DNA of 64,000 nt from Saprospiraceae bacterium (GCA_013214355.1 JABSSL010000004.1:124001-188000); one strand, 5' to 3'. Shown: positions 42,155 through 51,815, numbered from the stretch's first letter. Program-made: numbers and translations. The notes: generated from the letters alone by a model not told the origin.

Positions 42155-43276
42155 TTATTTTGCTAGGGAGACGGCTTCCGATGGTCCTTCAACGGCCGTA
42201 CGAGCGCCCTCTTCTGGAGTGATTATTTTTATGGTGGAGTAGTCCGTTAGGTAGGCCGCTCCTTTGGTGATGACAGCGGGGATACCGGTAAGGCTATTAG
42301 CCAGTGCAATTTCTTGGTCTAGGATCAGTGCAATTTCAACCGCTATGCGTCTAACGCCTTTTGATTCATCGGGTACAAAGACAAATCCCTGCCTGCCATG
42401 GCCTTCTACCAATGCTTCAATGGGGATGATTGGATAAGTCTGTTGCTGTTTAGTTTTGATGCTAGCCTCGGCATACAACCCTGCCGCGAAACGCTTTCCA
42501 GCAGGATCCACCTGTATCTCGACTTTATAGGTGCCGTTGCTAGGGTCTGCTCCCTCAGCCATGCGAATGATCTTTCCCTGGAAGTTTTCACCTGGATAAG
42601 CGTCTAGTTGAATATTGGCTAGATCCCCAATACCAATTTTTACCCAATCCTTATCTGCCAATCCAATCTCCAGGTTCCACTGGTTCTGGCGATTATCAAT
42701 CATGTAAAAGGCGGGTTGTCCAGGAGCCGCTAATTCACCTTCATTCATCAATTTTTTGATGATCTTTCCAGAAGTTGTGGCCCGTATCTCGGCATATCTT
42801 TGATTGAAGGAGGCTATCCGGTGTGTTTCCTTGGCAACATTCAGGGCGGTGGTTAAATCTTGTACATTTTCAAGCGTTGCGGCATCCTTTTCATAAAGAT
42901 TTTGAATCCGTTGAAGATCACGTTCTGCTTTTTCCATGCCATTCAATGCTTGGGTTACCTGAGCACTAATCTCGGTGAGATCGAGCTTGGCGAGTAGCTG
43001 TCCTTTTCGGACACTCTGTCCTTCTTCGACGTATATCCGTTCAATAATCCCCCCAATCTTAAAGGATAAACGGGCTTCCGTATCCGAAAAAATCAACCCT
43101 GATCCAGTAATCGGCTGTCCTATCGCTTTCTGAACTACTGGCTCTAATTCGACAGCTATCTCATGGCCACCCAAGCCTACGGTCTCTGGTGCTTCTGGGT
43201 GCGTTTCGCAGGCGAAGAGGCTGAATATACTGAGCGTTAGCAAGGCTATGTTGTAATTCAATTTTTTCTTTTTCAT
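42155..43276 (-). CDS. RND periplasmic adaptor (membrane fusion) lipoprotein
   Basis: The 373-residue protein has a lipoprotein signal ending LFACE. The lipoyl-type motif (GGIIERIYVEEGQSVRKGQLLAKLD) flanks a helical hairpin (about 95-165). The beta-barrel and membrane-proximal domains follow. It connects the RND pump to the TolC channel. It lies 7 bases upstream of the pump gene and 47 bases downstream of the tolC-like gene, consistent with one operon. Confidence 0.94.
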   Translation of the reverse strand: MKKKKLNYNIALLTLSIFSLFACETHPEAPETVGLGGHEIAVELEPVVQKAIGQPITGSGLIFSDTEARLSFKIGGIIERIYVEEGQSVRKGQLLAKLDLTEISAQVTQALNGMEKAERDLQRIQNLYEKDAATLENVQDLTTALNVAKETHRIASFNQRYAEIRATTSGKIIKKLMNEGELAAPGQPAFYMIDNRQNQWNLEIGLADKDWVKIGIGDLANIQLDAYPGENFQGKIIRMAEGADPSNGTYKVEIQVDPAGKRFAAGLYAEASIKTKQQQTYPIIPIEALVEGHGRQGFVFVPDESKGVRRIAVEIALILDQEIALANSLTGIPAVITKGAAYLTDYSTIKIITPEEGARTAVEGPSEAVSLAK

Positions 43277-43323
43277 GATTCCTTTATTGATGATTAAAGT
43301 GATAAAGCTTGGGTTGAGGTCCT

Positions 43324-44682
43324 CTATAATGCCATAGCTCTTTCGAGTTGTGCTTGCTTGATGAGCAAATCATAATTGGTAATGACATAGTCTAGCTGTG
43401 CATTGGTAAAGCGAGTACGTGCATCTAGCAATTCGACGAATAGGACCAGGTTTTCCTCATACTTTGTGCGAACGATTCGGAAAGATTCTCGAGCGCTGAC
43501 TAAGGCTGAGCGCTTGGCTTCCATTTTACTCACCGAAGCCTGTAAACCTGTATAAGCCTCGATAACCTGCAGCTGTATCTGTTGCTGAAGACGTTGATAC
43601 TGGGACTGGGTATGTTCTAGCTGTAGCTGAGACTGTAGTACTTTGGCTTCATTTTTCCCGGCAGTAAAGATGGGTACGGATAAGTTCAATTGTAGCAAGG
43701 CGTAGTCTTGTTGACCATTAAACTTGTAGCCAAAACCTTGGAAGCCTGCCATTGCTCCTAGAGACAGGTTGGGCAGTTTCTTCGCCTGTTGGAGCTGGAC
43801 ATTCAACTCTTGCGCGTAGATGGCTTCTCGAATCTGTGCCAACTCGGAACGTGTCGCCAATGCCCTCTCCTGCTGTTCTATCAAACTCCCGTAGAAGGAT
43901 GTGGAAGCTTGTAAGTTGGTGTCAATTTTTATCGACTCCTCAAGAGATCTATTCAATAAGAAGTTAAAGTAACTCTGAGCCATTTGGGATCGTTGGAGTG
44001 CCTCCGCTCTTTTTCCGTAAAGGTCTTCTAATTCAAATTCAGCGGCGTAAACGACATCTTTGGTAAGCTTATGATTATTGACTAACTCCTGGTTGATTCG
44101 TAACACCTCTTTTAGCAATAATGCTGTTGTGTCATAAATGGCTAGCACTTCTTGGGTTTGCAAGTACTGGTAGTAGGCTTCTTTGATTTCCTTCTTCAAT
44201 TCTTGTTCATAGGTAGATTGTTGGATTTCCTGTGCAGAAGCCAGGGCCTGCCGGAGTTTGTAGTTCAAATATATCTCCGGATTGTAAAGGGGGAATTGTA
44301 CCAATAGTCTAGTATCGTGAAAATCATCTGGCAAAATGGGTTCGCTTGCATTGCGGATTTCTGTTGGGAACTGCGGGATACTGCTTAGCTCATTTAGGGT
44401 TTGATACACCGGGTTCAATAAATCACCCACTGGAATATCTATAGTTCTGCCGCCTACGGCTCTGGTGTAACTCGCCTCAAAAGATACATTCGGATAGAAT
44501 AAACTCTTTGCTTCACGTAAAGCGGCAAGGCTCTGTTTGACATCCAATTTTTCTTGTTGTAAAGCCAGATTCTGATCTAATCCGGTTTTAATGTATGCCT
44601 CTAGAATGTCCCCCGCTTCTTGTGCGGATAAGCTCAAGAGGGCAGAAGTGCTGAGCCACAGGATTAAGATTATATCTTTCAT
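43324..44682 (-). CDS. TolC-family outer-membrane efflux channel
   Basis: The 452-residue protein has a signal peptide (LWLSTSALLSLSAQ). Two long helical repeats have the TolC pattern (LDVKQSLAALREAKSLFYPNVSFEASY; then a second copy, AQIREAIYAQELNVQLQQAKKLPNLSLGA). It forms the outer-membrane exit duct for the RND pump. It is the first gene of the operon, downstream of two TetR-type palindromes (44701-44717, 44805-44829). Confidence 0.94.
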   Translation of the reverse strand: MKDIILILWLSTSALLSLSAQEAGDILEAYIKTGLDQNLALQQEKLDVKQSLAALREAKSLFYPNVSFEASYTRAVGGRTIDIPVGDLLNPVYQTLNELSSIPQFPTEIRNASEPILPDDFHDTRLLVQFPLYNPEIYLNYKLRQALASAQEIQQSTYEQELKKEIKEAYYQYLQTQEVLAIYDTTALLLKEVLRINQELVNNHKLTKDVVYAAEFELEDLYGKRAEALQRSQMAQSYFNFLLNRSLEESIKIDTNLQASTSFYGSLIEQQERALATRSELAQIREAIYAQELNVQLQQAKKLPNLSLGAMAGFQGFGYKFNGQQDYALLQLNLSVPIFTAGKNEAKVLQSQLQLEHTQSQYQRLQQQIQLQVIEAYTGLQASVSKMEAKRSALVSARESFRIVRTKYEENLVLFVELLDARTRFTNAQLDYVITNYDLLIKQAQLERAMAL

Positions 44683-44700
44683 GGTATTCTTTGTTTATTT

Positions 44701-44829
44701 AGTAAACATCGTTTACTTATTAGGCAAAAAATATAGATCCAAAAGGATCTTTGTGATAGTGTGCCAACAGGCTTGTTTTAAGTCATTATGAGTATACAAC
44801 GTAGTTTTAGTAAACATTGTTTACTAAAA
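44701..44829 (-). promoter_or_regulatory. Two palindromic operators for the TetR-controlled efflux operon
   Basis: AGTAAACATCGTTTACT (44701-44717) is a perfect 7-3-7 palindrome. A second site at 44805-44829 is a perfect palindrome with 11-base arms (TTTTAGTAAAC) and a 3-base spacer. Both share the AGTAAAC half site and lie between tetR (44841) and the tolC-like start (44682). A weaker related site lies upstream of tetR near 45486-45506, suggesting autoregulation. Confidence 0.75.
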
Positions 44830-44840
44830 GGCGAAAAAAA

Positions 44841-45452
44841 TTACATTCGTTCCAACAACCCAAGCATCATTTCCGAGGAATCAAGGATGATTTGATCGAT
44901 TTGTTCCTTCGGATACATGCGCATCCGGTTTCTAAGTTTGAGGGCAACCATACCATGGACATAGGACCAGAGGGTAAAGGCGACTGTAGCTGCATCCTGT
45001 CCAGGAAAGTGCCCCTCCTCGATACAAGCATCTACTGTACTGCGGAGAATAGAATGACCCTTTAGCCCGATTTCCCAACCATCTTTAACGGGATCCGCAT
45101 TCATCGGATCATTCAGAATGAACATGAGATCATACAGGGCAGGATTCTCAAAGGCGAAACGTAGGTAGCGCTCGTGAATATCGCGCAGTCGATCCATCGG
45201 ATTTGCTGAAGACTGCGCGGCCTCAAATTGCTGTACAAAAAGCTGAAAGCCTTTCTTACTCAAGGCATACAGGATCTCATCTTTGTCTTTGAAGTACAAG
45301 TAGATGGTACGAGGGCTATACTCGATGGCTGTAGCAATACTACGAATGGTTGTTTTTTCAATCCCCTTTTCTACGATTAGTTTTGTAGCAGTATCCAAGA
45401 TTTTCGTCTTCATCTCCTGTCTTTCTCTTTCTCTTCTTTCGGAAATGCCCAT
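44841..45452 (-). CDS. TetR/AcrR-family transcriptional regulator
   Basis: The 203-residue protein has an N-terminal TetR helix-turn-helix: ILDTATKLIVEKGIEKTTIRSIATAIEYSPRTIYLYFKDKDEIL (about residues 16-60). An all-helical ligand-binding domain with a TetR_C-like VAFTLWSYVHGMVALKL segment follows. It is encoded just upstream of the efflux operon on the same strand, with shared palindromic half sites, so it most likely represses that operon and itself. The ligand is probably a pump substrate (inference). Confidence 0.93.
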   Translation of the reverse strand: MGISERRERERQEMKTKILDTATKLIVEKGIEKTTIRSIATAIEYSPRTIYLYFKDKDEILYALSKKGFQLFVQQFEAAQSSANPMDRLRDIHERYLRFAFENPALYDLMFILNDPMNADPVKDGWEIGLKGHSILRSTVDACIEEGHFPGQDAATVAFTLWSYVHGMVALKLRNRMRMYPKEQIDQIILDSSEMMLGLLERM

Positions 45453-45637
45453 ATATGATATTTTGGTTATAAAAATTCACTGTATAGTAAATATACAATG
45501 TTTATTAGGAAGTATTTGTTCCAAAAAAGAAGAATAGAAAACTAACGTAGAAGAGTAAAACAGGGCTAGCCATGGATAGTTAAGCTGAACATGGGTTATG
45601 TAGATTCCCTGTTAAAATAACTGCCTTGACTGAGAAA

Positions 45638-46261
45638 TTAGAGCCCAAATTCTTTTTCTACCTCATATGTGCAGGGCCCATTAAGCGGGACAGGTCCTTG
45701 ACCTTCTTCCTTCCAATACTCGTCCAACAGGGATGAATAGCAAACCCTAATCCTCAGGTCTCCGAGTCTTTGCTCAAGTAATCTGGATTCTGGTGTCCAG
45801 CGTACAAAGATGAGCGTTTTTTCTTCTAAGGGTGTGATCATCTCGTTACGCAGGTAGCCATCAGAACTCATGATGTTCCAATTAATATCCTTGGCTTCTG
45901 GTGCGTAGGTGGCGATTACATCGAACCAGTCTTTAAAAAAAATGGAGTCATTGAAGACCTGATAGGAGTGAACCTTAGCTAGGCCATTGCCAGTGTTGTT
46001 AAGCCTTAATCCGAAACCCTCACCATTGTAAGACTTTCCCACCGTCAGATAGGGATACATGGCGGCCTTTTGTTGCACGCGCATAATACGGACTTCCTGC
46101 ACGGAAATATATAAGGCACAAGCACTAACAACTAGGGCGCATACGGCCACTAGCATATTGAGGTTGAGCTGTTTGAATAATTGAGATAGCGAATGGAAAA
46201 ATTTCAAGATACGTCTATAATTTAGTGAATGTGTATGCTCAAATAGAGACGACCGAAGCAC
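45638..46261 (-). CDS. Single-pass membrane protein with extracytoplasmic domain, unknown
   Basis: The 207-residue frame has one helix (MLVAVCALVVSACALYISV, about residues 35-53) and a soluble beta-rich domain after it (PYLTVGKSYNGEGFGLRLNNTGNGLAKVHSYQV). The domain resembles small periplasmic modules of membrane proteins with no named function. The first 34 residues are polar and basic, and a later Met at residue 35 might be the real start. No family is recognised. Confidence 0.6.
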   Translation of the reverse strand: MLRSSLFEHTHSLNYRRILKFFHSLSQLFKQLNLNMLVAVCALVVSACALYISVQEVRIMRVQQKAAMYPYLTVGKSYNGEGFGLRLNNTGNGLAKVHSYQVFNDSIFFKDWFDVIATYAPEAKDINWNIMSSDGYLRNEMITPLEEKTLIFVRWTPESRLLEQRLGDLRIRVCYSSLLDEYWKEEGQGPVPLNGPCTYEVEKEFGL

Positions 46262-46321
46262 ATCTCTACTTGAGCAATTTATGGACCTGAACTTAAACCT
46301 CCAATCTGCAAGAGGATGGGC

Positions 46322-46347
46322 TAGTCCAAATTTGTCTTTTTGGACTA
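46322..46347 (-). repeat. Hairpin overlapping the S41 protease stop codon
   Basis: TAGTCCAAA (46322-46330) and TTTGGACTA (46339-46347) form a perfect 9-bp stem that includes the stop codon of the S41 gene. No T-tract follows on the minus strand, so a termination role is uncertain. Confidence 0.4.
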
Positions 46348-47859
46348 ATCTGTTTTGGAGGTACCCTTTGCTTCCCCACCGATTAATTGCATTACATGCT
46401 CTATTTCCAGGTCTCGTCCTTCTACCAAGGCTTGTACCGTTGGTTGAACGTAGATATCAGGTTCAATTCCTTGATCTGGTTTTGGGCTCGTTGAATAGTA
46501 TCCGATTAAGGGGATATCTACCTCCACTTTTGAGTTGGGTAAGGTGAGATAGAGAATCTGCCCTCCCGTGATACCATTTTGGTTGCCGCCGCTGGTCTGT
46601 CCTACTACAGTTGCTAGCTGATTGGTTTTTAAGTAGTTAATTAGGAAGTAGGTTCCTGAGCTATTGGAGGCATCCGCTATCAGGTATATTTTCCCTCGAT
46701 AAGCCTTAGCCTTGGGGGAAATTTTTTCGTCAATTAGACCCCCTTTTTTGAAGGTGTAAAAACCCTTATCCAGCGGCTTGGTGCGATTAGATACATCTTG
46801 AATTTTCTTGCTCCAAGTACTTAAATAGGGTAGTAGGTGAGGAGGAATCTTATTGTTGCGCAGGGTTTGTTGATAGGGCCCTCGATGGCTTTCCTTTTGT
46901 GTAAGATACTTATATAATTCAGCCTGTACCGCTGCATCGCCCCCCGCATTTCCCCGAATATCAAGGATTAGATTAGGGATATTTTTGTCTTTAAGGGTTT
47001 GAAAGGCTTGTTTTAGGAAAGCGCGCCATTTGAGTGTCATTTTCCAGGTGACGAAGGTTCCAATGGTAAGCTTTGCCACTTCTGGGTTAAGGATTGCAAA
47101 GTCCCAATAATCGTCATAAGATTCGATCTGCTTACCATATCTTTTTTGTAGGCGATCAAAACGTTCCTGGCGAGTAACAAGTTGCACGGTGATTTTCTTT
47201 TCTTTCCCCGTTTTGTACTCTTTTAGCCTAAGATTGATACTTTCTCCGAGCTCAAAAGCTAGCGGGAAATAAATATCGAAGGCCTCATAGTTGTTGTGAC
47301 CAAAAACCTGCATTCTGAAGTAGCGCTGACCGTCATTGGCACCATCGCTCTTCATATATGGGAATAGTTTTTCTATGACTTCAGTGCCGGAATGTCCATT
47401 GATACCCACAATCTCGTCGCCGGCTTGTAGTTGTTTCTGCTCAGACAAGTTTTGAAAAAGGACCAATTTCTTGTCGATGATGCGGAAAGTAAAAGGAACT
47501 TTATCGGCCTTATCCTTAAAAATGGCTCTTAAGTCTGGGCCCTGGTTCCAATAGTTTCCATAGGTGTGACCACACTGTATCTTAGCTGTGAAAAGAGAGA
47601 TATTACCATAGGCGGAGACTTGATCTTGATCTACACTCAGTTGTTCTTTGAGTTGGGAGAAATGCCCATCCATTTCTTCGGGCGTATTGTATTTGTGGAG
47701 CGCAGGTTGTAAGGCCTCTAGGGTCTCTTTAAGAATTTGCACGTCTTTTTGTAAATCTGCTGCGGGAATCGTGTTTTGTGCCAGAAGCCCTAAACTAGAG
47801 AAATGGCATAGGAGTAGTAGGCAAAACGTTTGCAGTTGTCGGGAAGTTTGGATCGTCAT
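46345..47859 (-). CDS. S41-family peptidase
   Basis: The 504-residue protein has a signal peptide (LLLLCHFSSLGLLAQN), a PDZ-like region around 130-180 (LQAGDEIVGINGHSGTEVI) and the S41 core (LILDIRGNAGGD at about 297-308). The nucleophile region ADASNSSGTYF lies at about 395-405, and VVGQTSGGNQNG follows. It is a periplasmic or exported serine peptidase of the tail-specific-protease-like branch. The domain order and catalytic neighbourhood are intact. The substrate is unknown. It is followed by a 9-bp hairpin at the stop and lies 35 bases downstream of a GIN-domain gene on the same strand. Confidence 0.88.
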   Translation of the reverse strand: MTIQTSRQLQTFCLLLLCHFSSLGLLAQNTIPAADLQKDVQILKETLEALQPALHKYNTPEEMDGHFSQLKEQLSVDQDQVSAYGNISLFTAKIQCGHTYGNYWNQGPDLRAIFKDKADKVPFTFRIIDKKLVLFQNLSEQKQLQAGDEIVGINGHSGTEVIEKLFPYMKSDGANDGQRYFRMQVFGHNNYEAFDIYFPLAFELGESINLRLKEYKTGKEKKITVQLVTRQERFDRLQKRYGKQIESYDDYWDFAILNPEVAKLTIGTFVTWKMTLKWRAFLKQAFQTLKDKNIPNLILDIRGNAGGDAAVQAELYKYLTQKESHRGPYQQTLRNNKIPPHLLPYLSTWSKKIQDVSNRTKPLDKGFYTFKKGGLIDEKISPKAKAYRGKIYLIADASNSSGTYFLINYLKTNQLATVVGQTSGGNQNGITGGQILYLTLPNSKVEVDIPLIGYYSTSPKPDQGIEPDIYVQPTVQALVEGRDLEIEHVMQLIGGEAKGTSKTD

Positions 47860-47894
47860 TAAAGAAAAATATTAGGTGATTGATAAGTGATTGC

Positions 47895-48773
47895 TTATTG
47901 GAATAACTTGACTAGTTGATTTTCGTCCTTCGCCTCAATTTTGGCCAAAAGCTGCTGTTGACCATTCCTAACTCTGAAAACTTCTGAGCCTATCGTCCAA
48001 CGTTCTGATCTTGTAGCCCCTGGCATTAAAGAGAAGCCATAGCTGAAGGAGGTGCCATCTTTTTTTGGGCCTACGACGACGAAGCTCTTCCTTGTCCAGG
48101 AGTTATTTTTGATGCGTAGATTGATGTAACGCGTATCGGTGCGGATCTGTTTATTGGTGTTGGCCAGAATAGCTTCTGCATTTCCCATCAAAACTTTTGG
48201 GGTACCAATGATTTTCAGGCGGCCTTTATCCCCAATTGAGGTATTCAAGGTGTCCGATACATTAAGGAATACGCTTCCCCAACTTCGGATCTTTACTTCA
48301 GCATAGGAGGCTTCAAAGTCGAGTGCTTCAATCTTGGCACTTTTGTTATCTATCACGAGGTGGGATACTCTGCCCTGGAGATCAATGGTGCCAATATCAG
48401 CTATCAAGTGGAAGTCATCCATCTGCATATGTAGCAGTGAGGTACTTGAGTGAGCATCATTGATGAGCTTTCGCAGGCCTGCTGCGCCGATGGACACTCT
48501 TAAGGAATTACTGGGTTCAATCCATTCCTTTTGCTGTAGGTTCATGTAGCCTTGACTTACCCGAAAGTCAATCTGATCAATTAGATTTTCATCGACGGTA
48601 ATGGAGATTTGATCATCAGCCTTGAAATCGAGAATGATCCTAGCATTTAAGTTAATCTCTAGCTGTTTCACTTGCTCAATCGGAAAGGATTTGGTGACAA
48701 TATTACCGTTGCCTTTGATTTGTGCTTGTACTTGAAAACTAAGGAGTAATAATAGAAAGAGTACGTTCTTCAT
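47895..48773 (-). CDS. GIN-domain (DUF2807) secreted protein
   Basis: The 292-residue protein has a signal peptide (FLLLLLSFQVQAQ). The GIN/DUF2807 beta-helix-like pattern starts with GNGNIVTKSFPIEQVKQLEI and repeats short strands through GRVSHLVIDNKSAKIEALDF and LNTSIGDKGRLKIIG. The family is extracytoplasmic, with unknown ligand or adhesion functions. It is transcribed leftward toward the S41 gene, and a cluster of GTCTCAAAT half sites lies 67-98 bases upstream of its start. Confidence 0.85.
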   Translation of the reverse strand: MKNVLFLLLLLSFQVQAQIKGNGNIVTKSFPIEQVKQLEINLNARIILDFKADDQISITVDENLIDQIDFRVSQGYMNLQQKEWIEPSNSLRVSIGAAGLRKLINDAHSSTSLLHMQMDDFHLIADIGTIDLQGRVSHLVIDNKSAKIEALDFEASYAEVKIRSWGSVFLNVSDTLNTSIGDKGRLKIIGTPKVLMGNAEAILANTNKQIRTDTRYINLRIKNNSWTRKSFVVVGPKKDGTSFSYGFSLMPGATRSERWTIGSEVFRVRNGQQQLLAKIEAKDENQLVKLFQ

Positions 48774-48839
48774 GATGGTGATTTAGTTAGACCAAATCTC
48801 ATGAAGAAACGAGGCAGATGCGCTGCAAGAGATGGGAAT

Positions 48840-48871
48840 ACGTCTCAAATCACATTTGAGACGTCTCAAAT
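48840..48871. promoter_or_regulatory. Three alternating GTCTCAAAT half sites (two overlapping palindromes)
   Basis: ACGTCTCAAAT (48840-48850) pairs with ATTTGAGACGT (48854-48864). The second element is also the left half of an 18-bp perfect palindrome, ATTTGAGACGTCTCAAAT (48854-48871). The site lies between the oxygenase stop (48908) and the GIN gene start (48773), both on the minus strand. It could be an operator or a 3' hairpin. Confidence 0.5.
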
Positions 48872-48907
48872 TATCCAACTTCTCAGACCAATCTCGCGGA
48901 CAATTAT

Positions 48908-49915
48908 CTATAAAACCTTCTTTTCTAAATCTGGAAATACCTTGGCTACCTTGCCTAATATATAGTCACCATAGGTACCCTCAAAGCTGTGAACACTGGT
49001 TCCATCCCAGCGTTCAGCCGAATCGTCGATCGGGAAAGGAACCTGACTGAGGTCGATGGGTTTGATCTCTGCCTCGAAATTAGGATCGAAAAAGAAGGGG
49101 AAGGACAATCTATCTTTTTGGGAGCTGTTTAACACCCGATGGGGAGTGGATTTGTATAACCCTTTCGTAAGACGGTCGAGCATATCTCCAATATTGCAGA
49201 CAAAAGAATTAGGAACGGGTGGGGCTTCGATCCATTCCGACTGAGATTTTACCTGTAGTCCACCTGCATCATCCTGTTTTAGGATGGTCAACACACCATA
49301 ATCCGTATGCTCTCCTACACCCCAGAGCTTTTGTTCCTTGGCGTGATCAGGGGGATCAGGATAGTTGAAGATGCGAAAGAGCGTTAAAGGCTCACCTGTG
49401 TAGTTATGGGCGAAAAAATCTTTGTCTAAACCTAAACTCAATGAAATACCTTGCATGAGAACATGCCCTAGCCTGGTAAGCTGTTCCATGTACGCCAAGA
49501 CGGTTTGCCTGAACTCAGGCATATTTGCCGGGAATAAATTTGGGCCATGCAGTGGAAGTCCCGCCTTTACCCGAGGATCTTCTTCATCCAGCTCAATCCC
49601 AAAATACAAACCTTCCTTAATGTCGGGCTTGCCAGAAGTGAGTTCGCCTCCTACGGGGAAAAAACCACGCCAGGCCTTGCCTGCTGAAGCCATAGGAATC
49701 TGGTTCTTTACCGCTAGATCTTGCGCAAAAAAGGCTTTGCTTTGCGCTTCGAGGCGAGCCTGGAGCTCCTCACTCACGCCATGCCCAATGATATAGAAAA
49801 AACCATGGGTCCGACAGGCTTGACCAATAGCATCCGCTACGCCTTGACGCTCTTCTGATGCGGTGAACAAGGGGGAGATATCAATGATGGGAACACGGTT
49901 TGACGGTTGTTGCAT
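48908..49915 (-). CDS. 2-oxoglutarate/Fe(II)-dependent oxygenase (isopenicillin N synthase-like)
   Basis: The 335-residue protein has the DIOX_N region (VPIIDISPLF, then CRTHGFFYIIGHGV) and the 2OG-FeII_Oxy core. The HxD motif is in GEHTDYGVLTIL, and the distal His in TPHRVLN is followed by RLSFPFFFD, whose Arg-x-Ser binds 2-oxoglutarate. All iron ligands are present, so it should be an active oxygenase. The substrate is unknown; relatives include ethylene-forming-like, flavonol-like and plant-hormone-like enzymes as well as many bacterial enzymes of unknown role. Confidence 0.92.
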   Translation of the reverse strand: MQQPSNRVPIIDISPLFTASEERQGVADAIGQACRTHGFFYIIGHGVSEELQARLEAQSKAFFAQDLAVKNQIPMASAGKAWRGFFPVGGELTSGKPDIKEGLYFGIELDEEDPRVKAGLPLHGPNLFPANMPEFRQTVLAYMEQLTRLGHVLMQGISLSLGLDKDFFAHNYTGEPLTLFRIFNYPDPPDHAKEQKLWGVGEHTDYGVLTILKQDDAGGLQVKSQSEWIEAPPVPNSFVCNIGDMLDRLTKGLYKSTPHRVLNSSQKDRLSFPFFFDPNFEAEIKPIDLSQVPFPIDDSAERWDGTSVHSFEGTYGDYILGKVAKVFPDLEKKVL

Positions 49916-50228
49916 ATGTTGAGAGGTCTTCTGTATTTGGATGATAAAGATAAGTTACTTGAAGTTCAACTCAAATGGGAGTTCCATCATTATTTGTCTT
50001 GGGATACCAAGCAAGATGCATTCTGCTTCATGTATTGACTAGAATAGCTGGGTGAGCGAACGAATGCAAGCGGCATAAGAATCTGGGGTGCCTAATGAGC
50101 CGAATGGCCTTAACCGGAACTAATTTGGCAATGATAGTTAAGAATTTCTTTACGTTGGTGACTGCGTTTTTATGCTCAACTTTATGTAGTTTGAAGGTAA
50201 GCTTCTATCACGTCTAAAACCTACCATT
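49916..50228. other. Gene-free stretch between the oxygenase and PhoD genes
   Basis: This 313-base divergent spacer should hold promoters for both genes. I see no exact TAnnTTTG box; TAGTTTG near 50187 is one base short. Nothing coding or repeated is visible. Confidence 0.35.
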
Positions 50229-51815
50229 ATGTGGCAAGATGACCGCCTTACCTACCTACTTAAACAAAGCCGAGATCGAAGAACCTTCCTGCGCAATGGA
50301 TTGTATGCCATGTCAGCTTGGCCGCTTCTGGTTGGCCATCCTTTGCTAGCTCGAGTGTTTCATCGCACGCCTTTCGCCGATTATCCTTTTCAACTGGGCG
50401 TAGCTTCCGGAGATCCTTCGGCCGATGGGTTTGTACTTTGGACGCGCCTAGCGCCCAAACCCTTAGAGGACGGTGGAATGCCCTTAGTGAATATTGCGGT
50501 AGATTGGCAGGTTTCCAAAGATGAGCAGATGACGCAAGTGGTAGCAAAGGGACAAACCATAGCCACCCCAGAGCTTGGGCATTCCGTGCATGTGGAGGTG
50601 AAAGGCCTGGAGTCGGATCGCTGGTATTTCTACCAGTTTAAGGCAGGGGGCGAACTCAGCCCGGTAGGTCGTACCCGTACAGCACCTGCCAAGGATGCTA
50701 TGATAGATACCTTTCAGTTTGCTTTTGCATCCTGTCAGCATTTTGAATCGGGCTACTACACAGCTTATGAACATATGCTAAAAGAACCGCTGGACCTTGT
50801 CGTGTTTCTTGGAGATTACATTTATGAATACGCCGGGAAAGACAATCAAGTTCGCAAACACCTTGGTCCGGAAATCAATAGCGTGGCAGACTACCGGAGG
50901 AGAATTGCTCAATATAAGCTGGATCCAGCTTTACAGGCTATGCATGCCGCCGTACCTTGGATAGTAACCTGGGATGACCATGAATTTGATAACAACTACG
51001 CAAATGCTATTTCGGAAGAACCAGGAATTATCAAAGAGGCATTTCTTAAGCGTCGAGCCAATGCTTATCAGGCATACTATGAGCATATGCCTTTGAGGAA
51101 GGCGAGTATTCCACGTGGTCCGGACTTGAAACTGTACAGGAATGTAGCATTTGGTCGACTACTTGAATTTGATGTGCTGGATACCCGCCAGTATCGAACA
51201 GATCAACCCTGTGGGGATAGGAGTGGTCCTTTATGCGAAGGGGTATTTGATCCAAAGGCTACTATGATGGGGCATAAGCAGGAGCGTTGGTTAGCTAAAC
51301 AGTTACGTAGATCAAAGGCAGAATGGAATGTTTTGGCGCAACAGGTTATGATGGCTCAGATAGATAGAAACCCTGACAAAGAAAAAAGGTATTCAGTAGA
51401 TCAATGGCCAGGCTATGAAGTGAGTCGCAAAAAACTCATGGAATTCCTGGCTAAAGATGTAGCATCAAATCCAGTTGTGCTAACTGGAGATATTCATTCC
51501 AATTGGGTTAATGAATTAAAGGTAGATTATGATCGGGCGGAATCAAAAACGGTTGCAGTTGAGTTTGTTGGTACCTCCATTACCTCTGGCGGGGATGGTA
51601 TTTTTAAGCCCAGCAAGCTAGATGAGATATTAAGTGATAACCCCTGCTTGAAGTTCCATTCTCGCGAACGTGGTTATGTAAAATGCACCGTCACTCCGGA
51701 AAGCTGGAGAAGCGATTATCAAGCCGTGGAATATGTCACCAAACCAGGCGCGCCGCTGATTACTCGGGCTAGTTTTGTGGTAGAAAACGGAAGAAAGGTG
51801 ATTGAAAAGGCTTGA
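50229..51815 (+). CDS. PhoD-family alkaline phosphatase with Tat signal
   Basis: The 528-residue protein starts with a twin-arginine signal (RDRRTFLRNGLYAMSAWPLLVG). The PhoD N-terminal Ig-like domain includes FQLGVASGDPSADGFVLWTRL. The metallophosphatase core has VVFLGDYIYEY, WDDHEFDNNY and LTGDIHSNW, the metal-ligand motifs of the family. It should hydrolyse phosphate mono- or diesters outside the cytoplasm with iron/calcium cofactors, supplying phosphate. It is complete and monocistronic or followed by an MFS gene 110 bases later. Confidence 0.95.
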   Translation: MWQDDRLTYLLKQSRDRRTFLRNGLYAMSAWPLLVGHPLLARVFHRTPFADYPFQLGVASGDPSADGFVLWTRLAPKPLEDGGMPLVNIAVDWQVSKDEQMTQVVAKGQTIATPELGHSVHVEVKGLESDRWYFYQFKAGGELSPVGRTRTAPAKDAMIDTFQFAFASCQHFESGYYTAYEHMLKEPLDLVVFLGDYIYEYAGKDNQVRKHLGPEINSVADYRRRIAQYKLDPALQAMHAAVPWIVTWDDHEFDNNYANAISEEPGIIKEAFLKRRANAYQAYYEHMPLRKASIPRGPDLKLYRNVAFGRLLEFDVLDTRQYRTDQPCGDRSGPLCEGVFDPKATMMGHKQERWLAKQLRRSKAEWNVLAQQVMMAQIDRNPDKEKRYSVDQWPGYEVSRKKLMEFLAKDVASNPVVLTGDIHSNWVNELKVDYDRAESKTVAVEFVGTSITSGGDGIFKPSKLDEILSDNPCLKFHSRERGYVKCTVTPESWRSDYQAVEYVTKPGAPLITRASFVVENGRKVIEKA

